Source of the DNA: CAVXSP01 sp963764505
GTDB lineage: Bacteria > Acidobacteriota > Vicinamibacteria > Vicinamibacterales > SCN-69-37
Reading direction: 5' to 3'
Length of the DNA: 64,000 bases
Assembly: GCA_963764505.1 (NCBI GenBank)
Contig: CAVXSP010000003.1
Location: forward strand, 124,001-188,000
The position numbers were made by a program, and so were the translations under genes. The notes beneath the pieces are model-generated. The model was not told the origin of the DNA, ran no database searches, and worked only from the letters and a program-made list of their open reading frames with translations. Positions 1 to 8,854 of this stretch are shown piece after piece; the first letter of the stretch is position 1, and each line of letters opens with the position of its first letter.

Positions 1-195
1 CTTCAGCGTCGCCTCGCCGCTCTGGTCCGCCATGCTGCGGTAGCTGTAGGTGATCACGCCAATCTGCACGCCGCCGAACACCGAGTTCGGCCTGGCCTGC
101 GCCAAGACCGATCCGAGCCACGGCCGCTCGAGGAGCGCGGCAGCGGGCAGGCCCGCCAACGCCAGTCTTCCGAACTCACGTCGTGTGTACTGCAT
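1..195 (-). CDS. Tat-exported sugar phosphate isomerase/epimerase, N-terminal part
   Basis: The first 65 codons of a gene that runs off the left edge of the window. The ATG at 195 has a good Shine-Dalgarno (GGAGG, 8 nt upstream). The product opens with a twin-arginine signal, RREFGRLALAG, followed by an alanine-rich stretch, so the protein is probably folded before export to the periplasm. After the signal comes GVQIGVITYSYR, which matches the first beta strand of xylose-isomerase-like TIM barrels and resembles the gene at 53019-53990. The substrate cannot be inferred from this fragment. Confidence 0.6.
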   Translation of the reverse strand, partial: MQYTRREFGRLALAGLPAAALLERPWLGSVLAQARPNSVFGGVQIGVITYSYRSMADQSGEATLK

Positions 196-531
196 CTGAT
201 TTGCCTCCCGCCGTTCGATCCCGCCGAGACGGTCCTTCCGGGCAGCCGAAGTATATGCCGGGCCGGAGACTCCTGTCGAAATCGCCACGGAGCGCCCTAT
301 CGCGGATCGCGCAGGGTCCGCAAAGGCTTCCTCGGAGCTTTCTCGGGAGACCATAGTCGCCCTCCGACCGGACAAGGGCCGATTGCTGGCGGTTTCAGAT
401 CTGTCAGGCCGCCAGGATATCCCCATCGCGTGGCCTGCCGGCGACACTCCGATGGGCGCGCGTGGTGTGCTTCTTGCGTCACGGCAGTGACGCCAGGAAC
501 AGCCCTGGCAGACGCCAGCTTCACGCGAGGA
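196..531. other. Intergenic region between divergent genes, no gene seen
   Basis: About 335 bases separate the leftward isomerase from the rightward PEP-CTERM gene. Several overlapping open frames exist here, but none has a convincing start or recognisable product. The region presumably holds promoters for both flanking genes; no clear sigma-70 boxes, hairpin or repeat was seen. Confidence 0.4.
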
Positions 532-1536
532 ATGATGCGACGACGAGTGCTCAGGAGCGCCGCGCTCGGACTGGCCCTGGTGGCGATGTCCGCCGGGCGC
601 GCCGCGGCGGACCCCATCACGTTCTACACGACCGTGTCCGACACCGACTATGTGACGGCAGCCGTAGGGCTCCGGAACGTCGGCGAGGGCGACCTCCTCG
701 TGAGCGGCATCAGCGGGACGGTGACCAAGGCGATCCTCTTCTGGCACGGCCCCACCAACTCGTCCGATCCGACCGCCAACGCGAGCATCACCTTCGACGG
801 CGCGACCGTCGTGGGCACGAACATCGGCTTCTCGCACGACAATTTCTGGATGATGGACAACAGCCAGGCGTACCGCGCGGACGTGACCGCGCTCGTGGCC
901 GGCAACGGCTCCTACTCCCTGAGCGATCTGCAGAAGCTGCCGGACGTCGCGATCAACGGCGCCAGCCTGTTCGTCTTCTACGACGATGGCAACGCGGCGA
1001 ACAACCGCGACGTCACGCTGTTCAATGGGAACGACGGAAACTGGGCCAGCGCGTTCGACGACGCGGGCTGGGACTTCACGATGAACGGCGTCAACTACCT
1101 GGGCGGGCCGGCCAACTTCCTGATGTACGCATCCGACGGCCAGGTCTTCGGCCCGATGGACGACGGCACGCTGTCGATCAATGGCGTGCCGCTGGCCACC
1201 GGCGGGATCTTTCAGGGACAGGCGCCCTATGCCCCGGGCGCCGGCGTGAGCAACGGCAGCCTGACCGACCTCACGACGTTCGACCTCACCTCGTTCCTGA
1301 CGCTCGGTCTGAACAATCTGAACGTGACGCTCTCTGCGCCCAGCGGAACCGACGACGCCGTGAGCGCCGTGGTCGCCGCGGTCGACCTGCCCGCGGCCCC
1401 CGTCCCCGAGCCGGCTTCCCTCCTTCTCGTGGCCACCGGCGGCCTCGGCCTGCTGGCGAAGCGACGCCGGCGGAAACCCTCCTCCACTCAGAGCTCGACG
1501 GTGATCGACAGCGCCGGATCCTCTCGAAATCGGTAG
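532..1536 (+). CDS. PEP-CTERM sorting domain protein
   Basis: A secreted protein of about 334 residues. It begins MMRRRVLRSAALGLALVAM with a signal peptide ending near AAADP. It ends with the classical exosortase signal VPEPASLLLVATGG, a hydrophobic segment and a basic tail (KRRRRK). Such proteins are processed by exosortase/EpsH and are often surface or matrix proteins. The middle (residues ~25-290) is rich in Gly, Asn, Asp and Thr like other bacterial beta-sandwich surface proteins and contains no catalytic motif I recognise. GAGGA lies directly before the ATG at 532, so the ATG at 535 may be the real start. The 3' end overlaps the convergent MBL gene by 49 bp. Confidence 0.8.
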   Translation: MMRRRVLRSAALGLALVAMSAGRAAADPITFYTTVSDTDYVTAAVGLRNVGEGDLLVSGISGTVTKAILFWHGPTNSSDPTANASITFDGATVVGTNIGFSHDNFWMMDNSQAYRADVTALVAGNGSYSLSDLQKLPDVAINGASLFVFYDDGNAANNRDVTLFNGNDGNWASAFDDAGWDFTMNGVNYLGGPANFLMYASDGQVFGPMDDGTLSINGVPLATGGIFQGQAPYAPGAGVSNGSLTDLTTFDLTSFLTLGLNNLNVTLSAPSGTDDAVSAVVAAVDLPAAPVPEPASLLLVATGGLGLLAKRRRRKPSSTQSSTVIDSAGSSRNR

Positions 1537-2627
1537 ACGTGCGCCGGCTCCCGGCGCGCCTCCTCCGCCAGGAACGCGTCGAGCGTCTTGTCGAGATCCT
1601 CGACGCCGTGCCGGTTGGTGAGATAGGCCGTGAATGGCTGGCCGTGGCGCGCCTGCGACAGCCAGCGGAGCGCGTCGGGATGCGGATTGCCGGCCCTGCC
1701 GTTGCCGGAGATCACGTATTGGTCGGCCGTGACGCCCTCGAAGAACTCCTGCGTCGTGCTGTGGCTGCTGCCGTGGTGCTGCACCTTGAGCAGGTCGAAA
1801 TGTGCGCGGCCCTGCTCGCTCAGCCCGGCCGCCTCCAGCGCGTCGAGGATGACATCGCCGCGCGCGTCGCCCGTCAGCAGCATGCGCTTGCGCGCGCCCG
1901 GCGCCACGTCGGCTTCCGCCAGGACGACGATGCTGGACATGTTCGGTACCGTGTTGTTGAGGTAGTCGGCCGTCTGCGCCGCCGGATCCGCGGGATGCGC
2001 CGTCTGGGCGGCCTGCCAGGCAGCCTGCAGGCGATCGAGCTGCGCCTCGTGGGGCGCCAGCACCGTGAACGTCAGGCCGTCGGCGAGGCCCGCCTGGAGC
2101 TGGCCCGTCTCCGGCGCCAGCACGAGGGCCCCGCCGGCGCCCAGATTGATCGGCACGGCCAGGTCTGCGGCGTACGCGCGCAACTGATTGCCCTGCGGAA
2201 TGCTCGCGACCACGGCGCGCGCGACGTCGTCGAGCCCCGGCGGCGGCTCGCCCTCGAGCGACGCCTTCAGCACGACCGCCACGGCGCCGGTCGGCACGCT
2301 GCCGTGCAGGTCGGAGAAGCTGTTGTGCCACAGCGTGCGAATCCGGCAGAACGGCTCGCTCCCGTCGGTCTGCATCTCCGAGAGCGCCTTGAACAGGTCG
2401 ACGATGCCGGTGATGTGATCCGCGTCGATGTGGCTGACGACGACCATTCGTAGGTCGAGCGGCGCGGCGCCCCGCAACTGGTCCAGGCGCGGCTTGAGGA
2501 CCGACGCGTAGATCGATCGGGAGCCGCCGTCGACCAGCACGCGCTGCGGCGGCGCGCCCGCCGGCTCGTAGTGCAGGAGCAGGCAGTCGCCGTCGTTCGC
2601 CTGGAGCGCCTCGAGCGCGAATCGCAT
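1488..2627 (-). CDS. MBL-fold (ComEC-like) metallohydrolase
   Basis: A 379-residue protein with the metallo-beta-lactamase fold. The zinc motif HIDADH lies near residue 65 after the strand VVVSH. Later zinc-site elements are LLTGDARGD and VQHHGSSHS, the form seen in the soluble hydrolase domain related to ComEC/Rec2. There is no signal peptide, so it is probably cytoplasmic. It starts at ATG 2627 with AAGGG 5 nt upstream. It is the last gene of the leftward cluster, only 9 bp after the S8 protease, so it is presumably co-transcribed. The substrate is unknown; the family includes nucleases and phosphodiesterases. It overlaps the convergent PEP-CTERM gene by 49 bp. Confidence 0.8.
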   Translation of the reverse strand: MRFALEALQANDGDCLLLHYEPAGAPPQRVLVDGGSRSIYASVLKPRLDQLRGAAPLDLRMVVVSHIDADHITGIVDLFKALSEMQTDGSEPFCRIRTLWHNSFSDLHGSVPTGAVAVVLKASLEGEPPPGLDDVARAVVASIPQGNQLRAYAADLAVPINLGAGGALVLAPETGQLQAGLADGLTFTVLAPHEAQLDRLQAAWQAAQTAHPADPAAQTADYLNNTVPNMSSIVVLAEADVAPGARKRMLLTGDARGDVILDALEAAGLSEQGRAHFDLLKVQHHGSSHSTTQEFFEGVTADQYVISGNGRAGNPHPDALRWLSQARHGQPFTAYLTNRHGVEDLDKTLDAFLAEEARREPAHVYRFREDPALSITVEL

Positions 2628-2636
2628 GGGGACCCT

Positions 2637-4490
2637 TCAGACCGACTGAATCGCCCGGAGCACGTCGACGAGGCCGGCGCCCTGGAATCTCGGCTCGCGC
2701 CCGAGGTCGGTGGCCGTCCGGCAGAGGATCTCCTTCACCTCGCGGGGCCGGCCGATGAGCTCGCGATGCCGCGCGAGGAGCAGCGCGGCCGCGCCGCTGA
2801 CGTGCGGCGCCGCCATGCTCGTCCCGTCCATCGTTCCGTAGTAGCCATCAATCGCGCACGAGTCGATCCGCTCGCCGGGCGCGACGAGGTCCGGCTTGCG
2901 CCGGCCGTCCCCGGTCGGGCCGCGGCTGGAGAAGTAGGACACGCCGTAGCTGTGCGGCTGCATCCGGTGCGTCGACCCGACCGTGATCACGCCGTCGGCA
3001 TTGCCGGGATCCGTGATGCTGATGTAGCGGTAGTCGCCGAACGAGACCGGCTCGCCGTCGCGCTTCTCGAAGCCGCGATTGCCCGCCGCGGTCACCACCA
3101 CGACGCCGCTGGCCACGACCCGCTCGCACTCCTCGCAGACCGGCGTCCGCCCGCACGCGTAGTTCGCCACGTCGTGCGGCACCGACAGGCTCAGGTTGAC
3201 GCCGTGGATCACCATCAGATCCTTGTGGGCGTTGAGGTGCCGGATGAACTGGAGCGCGGCGATGACCGTGAACTCGTCGGCCGAGTCGCGCGGGTCGTCC
3301 GGCAGGACGCGCAGATCGTACAGCTCGAGCTCCGGACAGACGCCGTACAGCGGCGCGCCGAGCGGCGTCTGCTCCGCCGCCTCGGGCCAGTTCGCCGCCA
3401 GGATGCCCGCCACGTGCGTGCCATGGGAGTCGTGCGTCGGCGGCCGGTAGCCCTGCGTCGTGTGCGGCACCCGGAGGAGCGGCTCGAGCAGCGTCCAGTC
3501 GAGCGCACGCCCCAGCCTCAGACTTCGCGCGAGCTCCTGTCGCACCGCGTGCAGCGGCTCCGACTCGCCGGCCGCGGCCGGCTCCGGCAGCGGCGCGTCG
3601 GGATCGAGGAGGTCTTTGATCCGAAGGAAATCGTACGTCCTGACGACGCGCGAGTCGAGCGCATCGGGCGCCGCGACGCGCACGCGCCCCGCCGCGTCGC
3701 GCGGCTGGAAGGCCGGATGCCGCGCATCGATCCCGGTGTCGAGAACCGCCCAGCGGATGCCCGCCGTCTTCGCGTCGAAGAGACGCGCAGCGGCATCGGC
3801 CTTGATCGTCAGCCGCGACCGCCAGACACCCGTGCTCGCTTGCCGGTTGAGGCTGATGCTCCACAGCGCGCCGGCCGCGGACGCCGGCGTCGGCGCAAGA
3901 CCCGCGAACAGGTCGATGAACGCGTCGACCTCCTGATCGGTGAGCGTCGGCTCATCCACGCGAACGTCCGGCAGCGGCCGGCCGCGGCGCTCGCTCTCGA
4001 TGCCGCCCGCGACGCGGACCAGCATCACGAGGAGGCGCAGATCGATCCGCGGCAGAACGGGCGCTCCGGCGGCAGGCAGGGTCCTGAGCCGATCGGCGAT
4101 CGCCACGAGGCCGGCGCGGCTCCAGTCGATCGCGATCGGCGCGATCGTGCGGCTCCACCACTGCGTCAGCGGCAGCGCCGCACGGAGCAGCTCGCCGAAC
4201 GTGAGCGAGGCGAGCACGACCGATTCGTTGAAGAGCACCCGCGGCCCGCCCGCACCCGGCTCGGCGGCGCCGCCGGCCGCCGCGCGATCAGCAGCGAGCC
4301 TCGCCCGCAAGGCCGCGGCCGCGGCCGCGGCCGAAGACTCGGTGTACGGCGTCAGCAGCAGCTCGATTCGCGCGGCCGGCGTCCGGCCGTACGCGATCCA
4401 GACGTCCGGCAGGATCGGGAAATCCTGCGTGAAGCGCCGCTGGTGCTCCGGCTTGCCGTAGAACAGCTCTTCGATACGGTCGCGATCCAT
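2637..4490 (-). CDS. S8 family serine peptidase (subtilase), paralogue 1
   Basis: A 617-residue subtilisin-like protease. The catalytic triad is visible as D251 (VLDTGID), H356 (DSHGTHVAG) and S558 (GTSMAAPHVSG). The oxyanion Asn region is VVTAAGNRGF. The first ~240 residues form an unusual N-terminal extension with no signal peptide. The start at ATG 4490 lies 2 bp after the stop of the upstream cytochrome gene, which implies translational coupling. The C-terminal half closely matches the second subtilase at 13645-15195: both share YGVSYFSS, GPTGDGR, KPDLVAPGE and the C-terminus RAIQSV. Lack of a classical signal suggests a cytoplasmic enzyme or a non-standard export route. Confidence 0.9.
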   Translation of the reverse strand: MDRDRIEELFYGKPEHQRRFTQDFPILPDVWIAYGRTPAARIELLLTPYTESSAAAAAAALRARLAADRAAAGGAAEPGAGGPRVLFNESVVLASLTFGELLRAALPLTQWWSRTIAPIAIDWSRAGLVAIADRLRTLPAAGAPVLPRIDLRLLVMLVRVAGGIESERRGRPLPDVRVDEPTLTDQEVDAFIDLFAGLAPTPASAAGALWSISLNRQASTGVWRSRLTIKADAAARLFDAKTAGIRWAVLDTGIDARHPAFQPRDAAGRVRVAAPDALDSRVVRTYDFLRIKDLLDPDAPLPEPAAAGESEPLHAVRQELARSLRLGRALDWTLLEPLLRVPHTTQGYRPPTHDSHGTHVAGILAANWPEAAEQTPLGAPLYGVCPELELYDLRVLPDDPRDSADEFTVIAALQFIRHLNAHKDLMVIHGVNLSLSVPHDVANYACGRTPVCEECERVVASGVVVVTAAGNRGFEKRDGEPVSFGDYRYISITDPGNADGVITVGSTHRMQPHSYGVSYFSSRGPTGDGRRKPDLVAPGERIDSCAIDGYYGTMDGTSMAAPHVSGAAALLLARHRELIGRPREVKEILCRTATDLGREPRFQGAGLVDVLRAIQSV

Positions 4491-4492
4491 CG

Positions 4493-5956
4493 TCAGAGGG
4501 TCTTGAGATATTCGAGCAGCGCGCGCTTGTCGGCCGGGGACAGACTCGTGCCGTAGAGATGGCCGCCGTTGCCGTTGCCGGGCTGGGCCGCGTCGAAGAA
4601 CGTGCCGGCGCGCTCCGCCTCCGGGCCCGTCGACACGAAGCCGACGCGCACCGCATCGTAGACGTCGTATCCGCGCCAGAAGCGCGCCGGACGGGCCGAC
4701 GGCGGCTCCAGCAGATCCACGAGCGTCGGCACGGACCCGTTGTGCAGGTAGGGCCCACGCAGCCAGAGCCCCTCCAGCGGCGCCGCGACGTAGCCGTTGG
4801 TCGTGCGGAACCCGCTGAACTTCCAGGGATGCCCCTGGCCGTACGCGTTGAAGGCGGCCGCCGACGCGGGCGTCCACGCGTCGAGCCGGTGACGATCCGT
4901 GCCGACCTCGGCGACCGGGATGACGGCGCCGGCGCGGGCGCCGCCGGCGGCGTGACACGAGGCGCACACGGTCTGGAACACGGATGAGCCGGCGGCGGCG
5001 AGCTGTGTGTCGACGGCGAACGGGTACTTCGGCGGCTGGAGATTGCTGATGTAGCTCTCGATGCGGCGAAGGCTCGACATCTCCTCCGGCCGCGTGCGGC
5101 TCCACTTCGCGAAGTCCCGGTCCAGCCAGGCCGGCGTCGTGCCGGCGGCAACGGCCGACGAGAGGACGACTTCCTGCAGATTCGCGTCGAGGCCGTCCCA
5201 CTGATACGCGGCGGGGTGCTGCTTCAGGTCCCAGAGCGGCATGGTGTCCGAGGTGCCGATCGTGCGGTCGATCGGCTGCCCGAGGACCCGGAACTTGACC
5301 GGATTGAGCAGGTCCACGCGGCCGCGGCCCCAGTCCGGGTTGCGCGCCATCCAGGAGTCGTCGGCCTGGAGCCGCAACAGCGCCCGGCGCGTCCGAGGCA
5401 CGAGCACGAACCGGTAGATCAGCCGGTCGACGAGCGAGAGGCGATAGTTCTTGGAGATTTCGTGCAGGATCGTGCCGGCCGTGAACCTCGGGTCGGACGC
5501 GCACGCGAAGAGGAACCGCAGGTAGCCCTGCGCGGCCGTCGTGTTCGATGGGCCGGCCGCGACGATGCTCGGCGATTCGTCCGGGCGGGTGCGAACGCGC
5601 GTCGTGTGGCACAAGGCGCAGTTGATCCCGACGCGCGGGTACCCGATCGTCACCTTGGTCAGGCCGACCGGCATCTCGTGCGCGTCTTTCGCCAGCAGGC
5701 CGAGCGAAGCGTAGCCGCCGGGTCCGGGCAGGTGCTCCGGGAACACGCGCGGAAGGACCAGCCAGATCCAGTAGGGGATCCCGTCCTGCGCCTCGGTGCC
5801 GATGGATCCGAACAGGAAGTGATCCTCGTCGGAGGCGAAGTAGGGTGCGGGCTCTTCGCGGAGGAACCCGACGTACGCGATCGCCCCGCCCAGCACGACC
5901 AGCGCGAGCAGGATCAGCCAGAAGAAGAGTGAGCGTCTGAGCAGCGACATGGTCAT
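4493..5956 (-). CDS. Two-haem cytochrome c, small class, copy A
   Basis: A 487-residue membrane-anchored c-type cytochrome. An N-terminal hydrophobic helix (residues ~10-30) would place it in the periplasm. Two haem-binding motifs are seen: CALCH at 113-117 and CASCH at 331-335. The spacing is that of two-haem peroxidase/MauG-related proteins rather than electron-transfer monohaem domains. The region WLRGPYLHNGSVPTL and the C-terminal LPxDKRALLEYLKT-type ending are shared with the neighbouring copy at 5987-7477. It could be an electron-transfer partner or a peroxidase-like enzyme for the larger RoxA-like proteins. No strong ribosome site is visible; ATG 5950 is an alternative start. Confidence 0.85.
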   Translation of the reverse strand: MTMSLLRRSLFFWLILLALVVLGGAIAYVGFLREEPAPYFASDEDHFLFGSIGTEAQDGIPYWIWLVLPRVFPEHLPGPGGYASLGLLAKDAHEMPVGLTKVTIGYPRVGINCALCHTTRVRTRPDESPSIVAAGPSNTTAAQGYLRFLFACASDPRFTAGTILHEISKNYRLSLVDRLIYRFVLVPRTRRALLRLQADDSWMARNPDWGRGRVDLLNPVKFRVLGQPIDRTIGTSDTMPLWDLKQHPAAYQWDGLDANLQEVVLSSAVAAGTTPAWLDRDFAKWSRTRPEEMSSLRRIESYISNLQPPKYPFAVDTQLAAAGSSVFQTVCASCHAAGGARAGAVIPVAEVGTDRHRLDAWTPASAAAFNAYGQGHPWKFSGFRTTNGYVAAPLEGLWLRGPYLHNGSVPTLVDLLEPPSARPARFWRGYDVYDAVRVGFVSTGPEAERAGTFFDAAQPGNGNGGHLYGTSLSPADKRALLEYLKTL

Positions 5957-5986
5957 CGAGCGGGCAGAGAGGCCATCTGGAGTCCG

Positions 5987-7477
5987 TCAGAACGTCTTCA
6001 GGTACTCGACCAGCGCGCGCTTATCGGCGTCGGGCAGCGTCGTGCCGTACAGATGCCCGCCGTTGCCGTTGCCGGGCAGCGACGTGTCGTAGCGGAAGAA
6101 CGTCCGCCCGTCGGCCTGCGGGACGCTCGACACGAACCCGACGTTCGTCTGATCGAAGACGTCGTAGCCGCGATAGAAGGTCTGGGGCCGCCGTTCGGGG
6201 GGCTCGAGCAGGTCACGAAGGGTCGGGACGGAGCCGTTGTGCAGGAAGGGCCCGCGCAGCCAGATGCCGTCGAGCGGCTGGTTGGCGTAGCCATGGGTCT
6301 TCGTGAAGTGCGTGAAGCGGTACCGGGAATCGGGGTACAGCGCGTACTGGTTGGCCGCGAACGCCTCCGTGTAGGAATCGAGCCGGTGACGGTCCGTGCC
6401 GATGCGGTCGATCGGCTCGACCTGGCCGACGTGCGCGCCCTCCTTGACGCCCTCGCGGAAGCGGCTCCCTGCGTGGCAGTCGAGACAGTACTGGCCGTAG
6501 ATTTCGCCGCCGCGCGCCGCCAGCGCGCGATCGATCGGATACGCGTACGGCGGGGGCGGCAGCGTCCAGATCCAGTCGCGGACGCGCTTGATGGCCGCGT
6601 GGTCGACGGTCACCGGCGTGACGCCGGCGCCGAGCGCCGCGCTGAGGTTCCGCTCGTCGACCGAGGTGTTGTCGCCGTCCCAGTGCAGGTGCATGCCTTC
6701 CCGGGGCGCCTGGTTCCACAGCGACGGGAAATCGGACGCGCCGATGAGCTCCGACTCGGGCAGCTGGTCGAGGCGCCAGTTGAACTGGACGGACTTGTAC
6801 GGATTGAACGTGTCGACCCGTCCGCGGCCCCAGCGCGGCATGCGCTCGTCGAGGATCGGCGCGATCCGGTTGCGCAGATCGAGCGTCACGAGCTTCAGCC
6901 GGTTCACGAGTCCGAAGCGCGTGAGCAGCGCCTCGAACGGCGACACCCGACCGCCGGCCTGGGCGAAGCGGCCGGAGACGCTCTCCGCCGTCACGCGGTT
7001 GTCGAGCGAGCAGTCGAGCACGAACTGGACGAGCGCCTCGAGATCCAACTGCTGCGCCGGCATGCCGAGCACGATGCGCGGCGTCGCCGTCGGCGAATCC
7101 CGCACGGTGCCGGTGTGGCACAGCGCGCAGTTGAACCCGACCTGGTCGACGCCCAGCCGGCGCCGGCGCGCGATGCCGATGGGCAGGTCGTGCCCCGGCT
7201 CGACGATCAGCCCCACGGATGCGTAGCCGCCGGGCAGCTGGTCGCGGCAGATGATCGGGAGCGACTTGAAGACCTGGTAGGGCGGGAGTGCGCCGCCAAT
7301 CGAGCTGAGCAGCGAGCCTCCGGGCTCGCTGCCGATCGATCCGTACTTGAAATGCTCGGCGATCGGCTCGTAGGTCACCGGGCGATCGGCCGACACGGAG
7401 ACGATCGCCCACACTCCGGCGGCGATCGCGGCCGCGGCGGCCGCGAGGCCGACCCCCCGCAGAACCCGACGCCGCAT
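5987..7477 (-). CDS. Two-haem cytochrome c, small class, copy B
   Basis: A 496-residue paralogue of the next gene in the cluster. A basic start (MRRRVLRG) and an alanine-rich hydrophobic helix at residues ~9-30 form a signal anchor or signal peptide. Haem motifs are CALCH at 117-121 and CLDCH at 331-335. Shared blocks with copy A include WGRGRVD, LHNGSVPTL, RGYDVFD and PGNGNGGHLYGT, so the pair arose by tandem duplication. The start at ATG 7477 lies 14 bp after the flavoprotein stop; the gene ends 30 bp before copy A. Likely periplasmic. The reaction is unknown. Confidence 0.85.
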   Translation of the reverse strand: MRRRVLRGVGLAAAAAAIAAGVWAIVSVSADRPVTYEPIAEHFKYGSIGSEPGGSLLSSIGGALPPYQVFKSLPIICRDQLPGGYASVGLIVEPGHDLPIGIARRRRLGVDQVGFNCALCHTGTVRDSPTATPRIVLGMPAQQLDLEALVQFVLDCSLDNRVTAESVSGRFAQAGGRVSPFEALLTRFGLVNRLKLVTLDLRNRIAPILDERMPRWGRGRVDTFNPYKSVQFNWRLDQLPESELIGASDFPSLWNQAPREGMHLHWDGDNTSVDERNLSAALGAGVTPVTVDHAAIKRVRDWIWTLPPPPYAYPIDRALAARGGEIYGQYCLDCHAGSRFREGVKEGAHVGQVEPIDRIGTDRHRLDSYTEAFAANQYALYPDSRYRFTHFTKTHGYANQPLDGIWLRGPFLHNGSVPTLRDLLEPPERRPQTFYRGYDVFDQTNVGFVSSVPQADGRTFFRYDTSLPGNGNGGHLYGTTLPDADKRALVEYLKTF

Positions 7478-7491
7478 TTGCCCGGTCCCGC

Positions 7492-8820
7492 TCACTGGAA
7501 CGCGGGCGGATGGAAGACGGACATCACCTCCGCCAGCATCGCTTCGCGGCTGCTGAACCGGCTCTCCTCGTAGCAGCCGATCGGATGCTCGACCACATGG
7601 ATGAGGCACTTGTTGCAGTAGGTGCACGGGCGCTCCGCGCGGTCGCGGCCGGCGGCGAACTGCTGTACGAGGTCGTTGTTCGCGACGAGCGGACGCGCCA
7701 TGCTCACCCCGTCGCAGTCCCCTCGCGCAATCGCGTTCCGGATCACCGACGCGGTCTGGAATCCGCCCGTGCAGATGATCGGCACGGTCACCGCCTGCTT
7801 GATCGCCCGGGCGTCCGGCAGGCTGAGGCCCTCGATCTGGTCGGCGGGCACGCCCGCGTCCAGCCACTGCCGCTTGAACAGCTGGCCGGTCAGATCGCCC
7901 CTGAAGAACAGGAAATTGCGGAAGGTGTTCGCACCGCTCGAGATCAGCTGCTCGTAGGTGCCCGCCAGCACGTCCACCGGGAAATCCGCTCCGGCGGGAT
8001 TGCGCGGGTGCGGGAACGAGCTGCCGGTCGAGACGTGGACGGCGTCGACGCCCGCCTCGACGAGCCATTTGCACACCTGGACCGAGTCGCCGATGACGTT
8101 CCCGTGCCCCTCGAACTTGAGGAACAGGAGGGAGTCGTTGTACTCGGTCGCGCTGATCTTCATCTGCAGGTGGAAGTCCGACCCGACCTTCGCCCGGATC
8201 GCCTTGACGACGTCGATCACGAAGCGCGCGCGGTTCTCGAGCGAGCCGCCGTACTCGTCGGTCCGATCGTTGATCGCCGAGCTCAGGAACTGCGTGATGA
8301 GGTAGCCGTTCGCGCCGTGGAGCTCGACGCCGTCCAGCCCCGCCTCCCGCGCGCGCCGCGCGCCCTCCGCGAACGCCGCGACCGTATCGCGGATGTCGGC
8401 GATCGTCATCCGGCGGCACTGGAACCCGTGCAGCGGATCCGGCTTGTCCGTCGAGCTCAGTCCGACGGGGTATTCGATCCCGGGGATGTCGCGCTGCCGC
8501 CCGCTGTGGCTGAGCTGCAGGATGTACCGGCAATCGTACCGGTGGACCGCCTCGCCGACCTCGTGCCAGAAGGGGATGCGCTCGTCGGTGTCGATCGTCG
8601 CGTAGTTGGGCATGATCCGCCCGTGGATGAGCACCGGCACGAAGGACGAGATGATCGCGCCGACTCCGCCCTCCGCGAACTTCACTTCCCAGTTGATCCG
8701 CGCCTGGTTGCCCGATCCGTCGTAGTTGTCCAGACGGCCGGCGATATTCGATCGGAAAATCCGGTTCTTGACCTTCAGGTTCTTGAAGACCAGAGGTTCG
8801 AAGATCACGTCGTTGGGCAT
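7492..8820 (-). CDS. NADH:flavin oxidoreductase, old yellow enzyme family
   Basis: A 442-residue FMN TIM-barrel enzyme. Typical signatures are FEPLVFKNLKVKNRI at the start, VELHGANGYLITQFLS in the middle (substrate His/Asn pair) and IICTGGF near the phosphate-binding strand. The tail contains four cysteines (CTYCNKC then PIGC), the arrangement that carries a 4Fe-4S cluster in the 2,4-dienoyl-CoA reductase/trimethylamine dehydrogenase branch, although this protein lacks their extra C-terminal domains. These enzymes reduce activated C=C bonds. The start was set at ATG 8820, about 10 nt after AAAGG; ATG 8829 is the alternative. Its place between two-haem cytochromes suggests it acts on unsaturated products of the cluster. 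Confidence 0.88.
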   Translation of the reverse strand: MPNDVIFEPLVFKNLKVKNRIFRSNIAGRLDNYDGSGNQARINWEVKFAEGGVGAIISSFVPVLIHGRIMPNYATIDTDERIPFWHEVGEAVHRYDCRYILQLSHSGRQRDIPGIEYPVGLSSTDKPDPLHGFQCRRMTIADIRDTVAAFAEGARRAREAGLDGVELHGANGYLITQFLSSAINDRTDEYGGSLENRARFVIDVVKAIRAKVGSDFHLQMKISATEYNDSLLFLKFEGHGNVIGDSVQVCKWLVEAGVDAVHVSTGSSFPHPRNPAGADFPVDVLAGTYEQLISSGANTFRNFLFFRGDLTGQLFKRQWLDAGVPADQIEGLSLPDARAIKQAVTVPIICTGGFQTASVIRNAIARGDCDGVSMARPLVANNDLVQQFAAGRDRAERPCTYCNKCLIHVVEHPIGCYEESRFSSREAMLAEVMSVFHPPAFQ

Positions 8821-8854
8821 CGAGACCATCCCTTTCGCTCACCGGAGCCGTTGA

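Noticed and set aside
4311..4335. GGCCGC microrepeat as a structural element
   Set aside because: It encodes the polyalanine stretch in the N-terminal region of the S8 protease and needs no other explanation.
2571..4556. A 661-codon plus-strand frame opposite the S8 protease
   Set aside because: The minus strand carries a complete catalytic triad and operon spacing; the plus frame has only low-complexity Arg-rich sequence.
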